Below, piece after piece: positions 1 to 8,246 of a DNA stretch of 42,868 nt. The DNA is from WS-9 sp036274595 (GTDB lineage Bacteria > Eisenbacteria > RBG-16-71-46 > SZUA-252): assembly GCA_036274595.1 (NCBI GenBank), contig DASUFL010000033.1:1-42868 (forward strand), read 5' to 3'. Numbering within the stretch: position 1 is the first letter of the stretch; each line of letters begins with the position of its first letter. The notes beneath the pieces are model-generated. The model worked only from the letters and a program-made list of their open reading frames with translations, ran no database searches and had not been told where the DNA came from. The translations under genes and the position numbers were made by a program.

Positions 1-2411
1 TCGGAGTTATGTCCTCGTCTTGGGCCCCTGCTCGAGGCGAAGAGGACATCTCCAAGTTGCGATGCGTAACCCTTGCAAATGGTCTGCGCGTCTGTTGTCT
101 TCCAACAGAGCCGTGTGGAGTACGCTCCGACCGAAATCACCGAATCAGCCGAAGCAGGAGACGCAATCGTATGAGTCAGATCGGGAATTTGGAAGTGCAC
201 CAGCGTTGGCATGTCGATCTCTGGCAAGTAGAGGTCGACCACGCCTGATCCACCAATGCTTTGGGTGCCGATGAGGATTTTCCAGGATCCGGAGGAGATG
301 ACGTTGAACGTGTCCTGGATTTTAATGTAGAAGTACTCGTCTGGGCTCCATGTGCCACCCTCCCATGTGGGAGGATCGCAGATATATCCGTGGCAGATTG
401 TCACTCTGCCATCTGGGGTCGACTTGGGTCCGCCATTCCCCCCCATTAAGGCTACGGGTCCAATCAGCGAATCGCTTGGCGTGAGCACTGCAACGGTTAT
501 CGCGTCCCGGTTGTCATACCATCCCTCGAGGAAGACTTCATTGCCAGCATTCGCTGGAGGCTGGACCGCATAATTCTCCACTTCGAGAGCGATCTCCTGC
601 GGAAGGCCAGGATGAAGATGTGCAGTCGCATGGATGCCCGTGTTCCCATCATTACCAGCTGCCGCAACTACAACCTTGCCCGGCCCGTAATCCTTCACAA
701 GTTTGCTAATGGACCAGTCAAGGAAGGAACGCCCGTTGTGTGGCCCTTTGTGACTGCCCAAGCTGATGTTCACCACGGCAGGCTCACCCAGTTCGTCCGC
801 TTTCATGAAAACGTACTTCACCCCATCGACAATTGACGTCGTCAGCGATTGAGTCGGCACAAAAGCATTGTCTCTCGTCACCTTTACGACACAAAGATCG
901 GCCTCTGGTGCAACCCCCTGATACTGCCCTACTAGGCATGGGACAAAGTCCTGGCCGTTTCCACCCGCAATTCCCGCCAAATGCGTTCCGTGGCCAAGTG
1001 AGTCCGCTCCCCACGAGTCAACAAGACCGTCGTTGATCTCCGACGGTGTCCACTCCGACCCAAAAAAACTCGACATGTTTGGGAACCCGAACCCCTGGGG
1101 AGGGCTGTGAGGGAAGCTGTAATGTGTGCGAACCCAGTAACCCACCAGTCGAGTCGGCCCGTCGGAATCACCCTTTCGAAAATCACCATGGCCCAGGTCG
1201 ATTCCTGAATCCAGAAACCCGAGAAGCACCCCCGCACCGGTACGCCCTACAAGAGGTCGTTGAACCTGGCCAATCGTCCTAATTCCTTCCGCGTCTATGC
1301 TAACCAAGCTTGAATCGAGATAGAGTTCACACGTCGCAGGCGCTTTGACTGATTCTAGACCTTCCAAATCAAACAGTGCCGGAAGGGCACTAAGCGGGCT
1401 TACGGCTGTCATCGCCTTTCCCAAGCGTGTACCAACTTGGACCCCGATACCCTCTAGTGAACTTGTGGTAACGTCTCCAACCAGTATTAGATTCGCGTAA
1501 GCATTCCCGTTGCTATCACGACTAAGGATGCGCTCCGAGTTACGCTTTCCTGGCTGAAGTTCAAGTAGATCTGGGTCCACTCTGGGGCGCCTGGGACCGG
1601 CAGAAGGCGACACGGAAATCTCAGTTTCTGCACTGCCTACCGTAGATCCACTGCTTGCATTGAAACTGATCGCGAAAGTACCGGCCTGTTCTGGATCGGG
1701 GACCCAGTCAAACCTGTCCCCATTTGGGCCGTGTGTGAGCGAGGCACCCGGCGGCATGCCCGACGCTGAGAGCCCCGTGGTAGCATCTCCGTCGGGGTCC
1801 TCGACCTGAATATCGAATGAGATCGGAGTACTTGCGTTTCCAGCGGCCGCAAAGGGGGCACTGACCACCGGCGGACGGTCGGTGTTCATAACGATCAGCT
1901 TGGTTCTGGCAGTTGCAACCACGCCAGGCCGCGTGTTATCTGTCGCCGTCCAGTCTATGTCATAGGTGGCGGCGTCTGTGAACCCAGGCGTTCCTGCGAG
2001 AAACACGATTGGACCAGTTCCGTCCCTCTGGAGAAATGTGGGGACGTTCTCGATGTTGACGTCAACGTCGCCACGAGCAGTGGCCTCGGCCGTGATCGAG
2101 ATCGGCTGATTTTCCCAAGCTGTGACCGAATCCGGAGCGAGGAGAGAGAACTCGCCGCCCCTCGCGGAAAGTCCACGCGAGTCAAACCAGTCCACCCCCA
2201 AGGCGTACGTATTATCGAGACTGATGCCGAGGCATTGTGAGCCAAAAGAAGTGAGGTCAGTGCTCCCGCTCGCTTGGGCCACGATCTCAACAGCAGGCGA
2301 ACCGCTCGTTACCGTTATCGTAAGGTCCGCAAGGTGGTATAGACCCGGAGACAAAATTGTTGTCCCACCCCAGCCGTTCTTATAATTCCCATCCCCCGTA
2401 TTAATCTCGCA
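1..2411 (-). CDS. Secreted S8 subtilisin-like serine peptidase, main part (3' end beyond window edge)
   Basis: Secreted serine endopeptidase, recognised by hand translation of the minus-strand frame, which is open from about 2531 to the left edge. From the N-terminal side it has a beta-rich part with a cadherin/Ig-like stretch at about 1640-1900 (DPDGD, PPGASL, FDWVPD). The peptidase domain follows: Asp box FLDSGID (1197-1217, catalytic Asp codon 1209-1211), His box GHGTHLAG (972-995, His 990-992) and oxyanion-hole Asn in AAAGNDG (645-665). FASSRGP (21-41) normally lies shortly before the catalytic GTSMAAP serine, so the Ser box and C-terminus should lie just outside the window. The real N-terminus is in the +1-shifted fragment at 2315-2788; a one-base deletion or sequencing error near 2406-2413 separates them. 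GC content is visibly lower than in the neighbours. The family call is strong; the physiological substrate is unknown. Confidence 0.85.
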
Positions 2412-2788
2412 AAGGCTGTAGTCATCCCGTCTTGGAGGTTTACGAACTCGGAGTAGGCGACGGTTCCACCAATTGCCGCCAAGTTGATGACATATGAAAA
2501 TATCGAGAGCGGCTCTGCGCCGGAATCGCAGCTAGACAGCGATCCGTCTTGCCTATGCGATGTATCCAAATAGATACTCACAGAAGTTTCAGCCTGACCG
2601 ACATTGAGGCTATCCGCCCAGGTGCTAATGCCGTCCCCGTTCGCATCCAGATACATGAATTGGGCTTGCAGTAAACTTGGCGCACCAACAATCCCGACCC
2701 ACAATGCAAGGGCCAAAACAATCACACAGCGAGAGGAGGGGCTTCGCGGAGGTATCGGAGCAGATGAGCCTACACGACCTTCCACCAT
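2315..2788 (-). pseudogene. 5' fragment (signal peptide and N-terminal domain) of the frameshifted subtilase
   Basis: This frame opens with a signal peptide (hydrophobic core VIVLALALWVGIVG, likely cleavage after LLQAQ). It continues with YLDANGDGISTWADSLN and a beta-rich segment up to GMTTAF near 2411. Beyond that the frame degenerates (ARLIRGMGIIRTAG...), whereas the adjacent frame continues with sensible sequence (EINTGDGNYKNGWGG, then SFGSQCLGISLDN). Adding one base near 2406-2413 would join GMTTAFA to EINTG. It is therefore the beginning of the subtilase, not an independent gene. GGAGG sits 3 nt before ATG 2788 and 6 nt before the next codon, GTG 2785, which is the better-spaced start. 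Whether the lesion is biological or an assembly error cannot be told from sequence alone. Confidence 0.75.
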
Positions 2789-2844
2789 TCACCTCCGTTG
2801 CCAGGTGGGAGACGACGGGGCTAAGGATTCTAGAGGGAGGAGAG

Positions 2845-2850
2845 ATTATA
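2845..2850 (-). promoter_or_regulatory. Candidate -10 box for the subtilase gene
   Basis: A perfect TATAAT on the minus strand lies 57 nt upstream of the subtilase start, in the 82-nt gap after the permease operon. No convincing -35 is visible; the appropriate region overlaps the permease stop codon. It suggests transcription independent of the upstream operon, but a single hexamer is weak evidence. Confidence 0.35.
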
Positions 2851-2870
2851 TCAGAATTCAGTAGGGGAGG

Positions 2871-4121
2871 CTACTCGTGCCTCAGTGCCTCGATGGGATG
2901 TAGGTTCGAGGCGCGCATCGCCGGCAGCATTCCAAAGCCCACCCCCACCATCGAGCAGAACACGAGCCCGATGACCGCCCACTCCACGGGCACGTGGGCA
3001 TCGAAATGTGCGAAGAAGGCCACAAGGTTCCCCATCCCAAATCCCGCCATCACGCCGATGATCCCGCCGATGTTGCACAGGATCACGGCTTCGAGCAGGA
3101 ACTGGCTGAGGATGCTGGCGCGCGGCGCGCCGAGGGCTTTGCGGATACCGATCTCGCGCGTGCGCTCCGTCACGGCGACCAGCATGATGTTCATGATTCC
3201 GATCCCCGCGACCACCAGAGCGATGATCCCGATCACGAACGCGGCGAGCTTCACACCCATGCTTATCTTGTTGAACTGAGTGATGAGGCTGGTGGAGTTG
3301 AAGAACTCGAAGTTGTCTTCCTGGCCCGGCCGGAGCCCGCGGTCGCGGCGGAGGATTTGCCGGGTCTCCTCCATCGCGTCGTCCAGGAGCTCCGGCGTCT
3401 TTGCGCGGACCGTGATGTTGACCGAGCGCGGGAATCCGTCCCTCCCCACGAGACCATAGGTGTTCACGAAGGTCGTCGCCGGGATCAGCACGTAGGTGTC
3501 GAAGCCCCCGCCGAACGCCGACTTCTTCTGATCGAAGACGCCGATCACCTCGTACGCGCGCCCATCCACGCGGATCTTCTTTCCGATGGGATCGGTGTAG
3601 GGGAAGAACTTCTGGGCGAGCGCGTAGCCGATGACCGCGACCTTGCGAGCCGCCTTGATGTCGATGGCCTCGAGGTTGCGTCCGACCCCGACGTAGTGCG
3701 TGTTGTTGGGCGGGTACTCCGGCGTGCCGCCGCAGATGGAGATGTTGGGGTTGCTCGTGATCCCTTTGTAGCTCGCGGAGAAGCCGAAGTCCCAGAGCTC
3801 CGAGCCGACGAGGTCCACCGTCTGGGCGTGATCGCGGATCGCCTGCGCGTTCTCGAGGGTCAGGGGCGGCCGCTTCATCGCCTTCCGCCGGTATTCCTGC
3901 GAGGCGAACCCTCCAGCGGGCCACTTCTGGACCTGGAACGTCTGCGCCCCCAGCACGCTCATCTCCCGCTCCATCGTGCCCTGGACCACCGAGATCGCGG
4001 TCATCACCGCGATGATCGACGCGACGCCCGCAACGATACCGACGAGCGTCAGGGTGGAGCGGAGCTTGTTGGCCACGAGGGCCTGGCAGCACATGCGGAG
4101 CGTGTCGGAGAGACGGTTCAC
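2871..4121 (-). CDS. MacB-type ABC transporter permease (FtsX-like), second of pair
   Basis: Inner-membrane permease subunit of a MacAB/LolCDE-like type VII ABC system, about 416 aa. An N-terminal membrane helix follows ANKLRSTLTLVGIVAG. A large periplasmic MacB_PCD domain occupies roughly residues 45-280. Three C-terminal helices form the FtsX core, with the diagnostic cytoplasmic loop VTERTREIGIRKALGA, and the protein ends in MRASNLHPIEALRHE. The start is taken as GTG 4121 because AGGAG is 5 nt upstream and it falls 8 nt after the stop of the preceding permease; longer readings of the frame run into that gene. Third gene of an operon with a MacA-like adaptor (5370-6662) and a sister permease (4130-5368). 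No ATPase is encoded in this operon. Substrate not inferable. Confidence 0.9.
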   Translation of the reverse strand: MNRLSDTLRMCCQALVANKLRSTLTLVGIVAGVASIIAVMTAISVVQGTMEREMSVLGAQTFQVQKWPAGGFASQEYRRKAMKRPPLTLENAQAIRDHAQTVDLVGSELWDFGFSASYKGITSNPNISICGGTPEYPPNNTHYVGVGRNLEAIDIKAARKVAVIGYALAQKFFPYTDPIGKKIRVDGRAYEVIGVFDQKKSAFGGGFDTYVLIPATTFVNTYGLVGRDGFPRSVNITVRAKTPELLDDAMEETRQILRRDRGLRPGQEDNFEFFNSTSLITQFNKISMGVKLAAFVIGIIALVVAGIGIMNIMLVAVTERTREIGIRKALGAPRASILSQFLLEAVILCNIGGIIGVMAGFGMGNLVAFFAHFDAHVPVEWAVIGLVFCSMVGVGFGMLPAMRASNLHPIEALRHE

Positions 4122-4129
4122 GGAGACTC

Positions 4130-5368
4130 CTATTCGTAGCGCAGGGACTCGATGGGATCGAGTCGCGCGCCCCGGTACGCGGGTATCAGGCCGGCCGCCA
4201 CGCCGACCCCGATCGAGACCACCACCGCGATGATGACGATGGGAATCGAAAGGCTCGCCGGCATCACCATCGCGTTGATCACCGCCGTGAGGATCGCCGC
4301 GAGGATGACGCCGATCGCGCCTCCCACGAGGCAGATCGACGAGGACTCGAGCAGGAACTGGTAGAGGATGCTCCGGCGCGTCGCGCCGATCGCCTTCCGG
4401 ACGCCGATCTCGCGGGTACGCTCGGTGACCGAGACGAACATGATGTTCATCACGCCGACCGCTCCGACGAAGAGCGAGATGCCGGTCACGATGAAGCCAA
4501 TCAGGAATACGACGCCCATCGTGTTGTTGAAGGTGCTGACGAGCGTGTCGAGCTTGTTGATGGCGAAGTTGTCGGATTCGACCGGGCGGAGCCCGCGGAT
4601 GGCGCGCATCTGCCCGATGACTTCGTACTCCACCTCGCCGAGCGACTCCTGGGACGGCGCCTTCACCGCGATGTTGACGTCCGTGCGGCCGTGGCTGCCG
4701 CCGAAGGCGCGCACGTAGGAGGTGATGGGGACGAAAACCTGCCGGTCGAAGTTGGGACCGCCCATGAAGGCGCCCCCCTGCTTCTCCATGAGGCCGATCA
4801 CCCGGAAGTCGGTCCGCCCGATCTTGATGAGCTTGTTGAGCGGGCTCACGGTGCCGAAGAGCCCCTTCGCGACCTCGGTGCCGATCACGCAGACGTTGTT
4901 CTTGTACTGCACATCGAACGGCATGAGGAAGCGCCCCGCCTGGGGCTGCGCGCTCGACATGCGCGACTGCTTTTCGGTCGTTCCGATGGTGTAGACGCCG
5001 TCCATCGTCTCGTTCCGGTACTTGACCGGCTGCGGGCCGCTCATGGTGGGGTTCACGACCGCGCGGCCGCGGAGCTTGTCTTCGAGCGCGGCGGCTTCGT
5101 GCAGGTCGAGATTGGGGCGATTCCGGAACGAGCGGAAGTCGTCCATGTTCACCCACGGCATGCGCGAGACGTAGAGGACGTCCGCCCCGACGCTCGCGAA
5201 GCTCTCGCGGAACCGGTTCTGGAGACCGTTCGCCGCGGTCATGGTCACGACCACCGCCACGATCCCGATCACGATTCCGAGCGTGGTCAGGATGCCGCGA
5301 GCCTTGTTGGCCTTGAGGGCCTGGAGCGCGATCTGGAACGACTCGCGCAGCGCGAGCCTGTTGCTCAT
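4130..5368 (-). CDS. MacB-type ABC transporter permease (FtsX-like), first of pair
   Basis: 412-aa inner-membrane permease with the same architecture as its downstream neighbour. It has an N-terminal helix (KANKARGILTTLGIVIGIVA), a periplasmic MacB_PCD domain, three C-terminal helices with the loop VTERTREIGVRKAIGA, and a terminal RGARLDPIESLRYE. The two permeases are diverged paralogues and could form a heterodimer, as LolC/LolE do; that is inference. The ATG lies one base after the stop of the upstream adaptor gene, indicating tight translational coupling. The usual cognate ATPase is missing next to it, so an ATPase encoded elsewhere would have to energise it. Confidence 0.9.
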   Translation of the reverse strand: MSNRLALRESFQIALQALKANKARGILTTLGIVIGIVAVVVTMTAANGLQNRFRESFASVGADVLYVSRMPWVNMDDFRSFRNRPNLDLHEAAALEDKLRGRAVVNPTMSGPQPVKYRNETMDGVYTIGTTEKQSRMSSAQPQAGRFLMPFDVQYKNNVCVIGTEVAKGLFGTVSPLNKLIKIGRTDFRVIGLMEKQGGAFMGGPNFDRQVFVPITSYVRAFGGSHGRTDVNIAVKAPSQESLGEVEYEVIGQMRAIRGLRPVESDNFAINKLDTLVSTFNNTMGVVFLIGFIVTGISLFVGAVGVMNIMFVSVTERTREIGVRKAIGATRRSILYQFLLESSSICLVGGAIGVILAAILTAVINAMVMPASLSIPIVIIAVVVSIGVGVAAGLIPAYRGARLDPIESLRYE

Positions 5369-5369
5369 G

Positions 5370-6662
5370 CTAGCCTTGCGACCCGTCGGGCCGCCCCCGC
5401 TCCGGCTTCTTGGTGTTGTCCACGTTCACGACAGCGCCGTTGTCGAGATCCTTCGAGATCGCGCGATAGCTCCCGGTGACGATCTCGTCCCCTTCCTTGA
5501 GTCCGTTCAAGACCTCGATCAAATCCTCGCCCTGGATCCCGGTCTTCACCTGCTTCGCGACCGCCTTGCCGTTCTCCACGCAGAAGACGACCTCGACGAA
5601 GCCGTCCTTGTCCGCCTGGTACTTGCCCTCGGCGTCCTTCCGCTTCTCACCCTTCATCGCGAGCTGGTCCACGCTCCGCGCGGCCACCGCCTGGAGCGGC
5701 ACGGAGAGCGCGTTGTCGTTGACCTTGGTCGTGATGTTGGCGCTCGCGGTCATGCCGGGGCGGAGTGTCTTGGGTGGATTCAGGATCGTGATCTTGATCT
5801 CGAACTCGGTCTTCTGCTCGGTCGACCCGGCGCCCTGGGACACCGCGCTCGAACCGATCTCCGAGACGACGCCCTTCAAGGGCTCGCCCGGGAGCGCGTC
5901 GACCTCGATCTCCGCTTCCTGCCCGAGCGCGATCGACATGATGTCGTTCTCGTCCACGTTGACCTCGGCCTCCATGGCCGTGAGGTCCGCGACGGTGAGG
6001 ATCACGTCCTTCTGGAACTGGGAGCCGAGCGCGATCTCGCCCTGCTCCTTGTTGAGGGCGCTGACCGTGCCCGACATCGGTGCGTAGATGGTGGTCTTGG
6101 AGAGATCGTCGCGGGCCTGCTTGAGGGCGGCACGGCTCTGGGCGACCTGGTCCTGGGACGACTTGTAGCGGGCCACCTCGACCTGGAACTCGGCCTGCTT
6201 CGCTTCGAACGAGGACTGGGACTCGAGGCCCGTCGCGACCATCTGCTTCGAGCGCTTGTACTCGTTCTCGGTGCGGGTCTTGTTCTCGGCGACGAGGCTC
6301 GCGTTCGCCTCGGCGGCGCTCACGGCGGCGACCGCGCTCTCGACCGCGGCGAGGTAGCGCTCGCGGGCGAGGGTCACGAGGAGGGTGCCCTTGTTCACCC
6401 ACTGACCTTCGACCACGGGGAGCTTCTCGATCTTGCCGCTGACGTCGGCCGAGATCTCGACCTTCGTCTTGGGCTGGATCTTCCCGGTGGCGCTCACCCG
6501 CTGCACGATCTTCGAGCGGGCGACCTTCGCGGTCTGCACGACCGGGGTCTTGCCGCCCCGGCCCTTGAGGGCCATTCCGGTCACCACCGCGACCAGCACG
6601 ACGATGCCCAGGACGACCAGGATGGTCCTCTTCTTCCTGGCCCCACCGACCTTGATACTCAT
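5370..6662 (-). CDS. Periplasmic adaptor (MacA/HlyD-like membrane fusion protein)
   Basis: 430-aa membrane fusion protein linking an inner-membrane ABC permease to an outer-membrane channel. It has one N-terminal membrane helix (RTILVVLGIVVLVAVVTG). The first lipoyl half follows (VSATGKIQPKTKVEIS), then a long alpha-helical hairpin rich in Ala/Glu/Gln (about residues 100-190), the second lipoyl half (TIYAPMSGTVSALNKEQGE) and a beta-barrel with LRPGMTASANITTKV. The C-terminal membrane-proximal domain has GLKEGDEIVTGSY. First gene of the minus-strand operon, followed after 1 nt by the permease. GGAGG is 10 nt before ATG. No TolC-like channel is encoded nearby. Confidence 0.9.
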   Translation of the reverse strand: MSIKVGGARKKRTILVVLGIVVLVAVVTGMALKGRGGKTPVVQTAKVARSKIVQRVSATGKIQPKTKVEISADVSGKIEKLPVVEGQWVNKGTLLVTLARERYLAAVESAVAAVSAAEANASLVAENKTRTENEYKRSKQMVATGLESQSSFEAKQAEFQVEVARYKSSQDQVAQSRAALKQARDDLSKTTIYAPMSGTVSALNKEQGEIALGSQFQKDVILTVADLTAMEAEVNVDENDIMSIALGQEAEIEVDALPGEPLKGVVSEIGSSAVSQGAGSTEQKTEFEIKITILNPPKTLRPGMTASANITTKVNDNALSVPLQAVAARSVDQLAMKGEKRKDAEGKYQADKDGFVEVVFCVENGKAVAKQVKTGIQGEDLIEVLNGLKEGDEIVTGSYRAISKDLDNGAVVNVDNTKKPERGRPDGSQG

Positions 6663-6958
6663 GGCCCAGCGACCTCCATTTTCTTGACCTTCATGGAATT
6701 ACCCCGAACCCGTGCCAGCAGAACAACTACGGCCGGAACGGACCCAGGGTTTCGCTTGGCTTCGCAGGGGAGCGATGCGGAGCGGCCGGAAGGACCGAAG
6801 GGTTCGTCGTTCTGCTTCTGCCCACGTGGATGATCGCACGGAGTCTACCGCCCCACGGGGGGAGATTCCAGGGGATGGAATCGCGAGGTCAGGCTGGCCC
6901 GCCGCGGATGCGGGGTATACCCTTCGTACCTCGTTCCTCGAGCGCAAAGGAGGTCTCC

Positions 6959-8170
6959 ATGGCTGCCCAACGCTACGACGTCATCGTCGTCGGCGCCCGA
7001 TGCGCCGGCTCCCCGCTGTCGATGCTCCTCGCCGAGAAGGGATACCGAGTCCTCGTCGTGGACAAGGCCACCTTCCCGAGCGACACCCTCTCGACCCATC
7101 TGATCCATCCCCCGGGCGTCGCCGCCCTGAAGCGCTGGGGGGTCCTGGACCAGGTCAGGGCCACCGGATGTCCTCCCATCGATACCTACGCCTTCGACTT
7201 CGGGCCGTTCACGATCGTCGGAGCGCCCGGCACCAAAGAGTCCCCGGTCGCATACGGGCCCCGGCGCACCGTGCTCGACAAGATCCTGGTCGACGCGGCG
7301 GGCGAGGCGGGGGCCGATGTGCGCGAGGACTTCTCCGTGGATGAGATACTGGTCGAAGACGGAAAGGTTGTCGGAATTCGTGGCCACGAGAAGGGGGGCG
7401 CGAGCGTGGTCGATCGGGCGCGCGTGGTGGTCGGAGCCGACGGCCGGCACTCGCTCCTGGCCAGGGCGGTCTCCCCGGAGTCCTACAACGAAAAGCCGAT
7501 GCTCCTCTGCGGCTACTACTCGTACTGGAGCGGCATGGAGGTGACCCGCTTCGAGACCTACGCCCGGAACTATCGCGGGTTCGCCGCGTGGCCGACGAAC
7601 GACGGCCTGACGCTCGTGGTCGGCGGGTGGCCGCATCGCGAGTTCGAGGCCAACAAGTCGGACGTCGAGCGGCACTGGATGGCGATGCTCGACCAGGAGC
7701 CCACCTTCGCGGCGCGCCTGCGCGCCGGCAAGCGGGAGGAGAAGTTCTACGGCACGCCGGTGCCGAACTACTTCCGGAAGCCCTACGGCCCCGGCTGGGC
7801 GCTGGCCGGAGACGCCGGATACAACCGGGACTACATCACCGCGTTCGGAATCACGGACGCGTTCCTCCAGGCGGAGCAGGTCGCGACGGCGCTCGACCAG
7901 TATTTCCTGGGGGCCAAGTACGACGACGTCATGGCTCGCTACCAGAAGGAGCGCGACGAGCGCGCGCTTCCCTTCTACGAGTTCACCACGGGCATCGCGA
8001 CCCTGGATCCGCCGCCCCCGCACATGCAGCAGGTGTTCGCCGCGATCGCGGGGAACCAGGAGGCGATGGACGGCTTCGCGCGGGTCAACGGGCTGGTGAC
8101 GTCGCCCGCGGAGTTCTTCACGCAGGAGAACATCGGGCGGATCATGGCGGCGGCGGGGAGCCGGAGCTGA
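6959..8170 (+). CDS. FAD-dependent oxidoreductase (geranylgeranyl-reductase / PHBH-like family)
   Basis: 403-aa flavoprotein, probably cytoplasmic. It starts with the dinucleotide-binding Rossmann motif VIVVGARCAGS (residues 8-17), a GxGxxG variant in which the second Gly is Cys-flanked. It has the second FAD motif GADGRHS (about 159-165) and the ribityl-binding GD motif (GDAGYNRDY, about 284-292). These are the three fingerprints of class A flavin monooxygenases and geranylgeranyl reductases. The start is ATG 6959 because AAAGGAGGT is 5 nt upstream; the open frame reaches further upstream but lacks a better site. It stands alone between divergent macA and convergent peptidase genes, so there is no pathway context. 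The substrate is unknown; a halogenase role is not supported because no WxWxIP motif is seen. Confidence 0.8.
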   Translation: MAAQRYDVIVVGARCAGSPLSMLLAEKGYRVLVVDKATFPSDTLSTHLIHPPGVAALKRWGVLDQVRATGCPPIDTYAFDFGPFTIVGAPGTKESPVAYGPRRTVLDKILVDAAGEAGADVREDFSVDEILVEDGKVVGIRGHEKGGASVVDRARVVVGADGRHSLLARAVSPESYNEKPMLLCGYYSYWSGMEVTRFETYARNYRGFAAWPTNDGLTLVVGGWPHREFEANKSDVERHWMAMLDQEPTFAARLRAGKREEKFYGTPVPNYFRKPYGPGWALAGDAGYNRDYITAFGITDAFLQAEQVATALDQYFLGAKYDDVMARYQKERDERALPFYEFTTGIATLDPPPPHMQQVFAAIAGNQEAMDGFARVNGLVTSPAEFFTQENIGRIMAAAGSRS

Positions 8171-8246
8171 GCGCGGCCGGACGCTGAAGCGCGGCCGGAG
8201 CTGAGCGCGGCCGGACGCTGAAGCGCTGCCGGACGCTGGAGCGCTA
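8161..8246. repeat. Short GC-rich tandem repeat at a convergent gene junction
   Basis: Two 34-nt copies, 8161-8194 and 8195-8228, differ at one base and are followed by a third partial copy to about 8246. Each copy is itself made of a 16-nt element, CCGGAGCTGAGCGCGG, and an 18-nt element, CCGGACGCTGAAGCGCGG, or close variants. The array starts inside the last codons of the oxidoreductase and runs to the stop codon of the convergent peptidase. It probably arose by slippage; a terminator role is possible, but there is no T-tract. Confidence 0.75.

Noticed and set aside
2871..5156. A single 761-codon fused permease on the minus strand
   Set aside because: The upstream half of that frame is an Arg/His-rich shadow of the preceding permease gene. 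The real gene starts at GTG 4121 with its own ribosome-binding site.
5241..6833. 530-codon open frame on the plus strand
   Set aside because: It is antisense to the well-supported adaptor gene. The translation is Leu/Asp/Arg/Val-rich without any motif, typical of antisense frames in GC-rich DNA.
6663..6958. Possible small gene in the longest intergenic region
   Set aside because: Frames crossing it have no ribosome-binding site and no plausible protein features; it is most simply the promoter region of the divergent adaptor and oxidoreductase genes.
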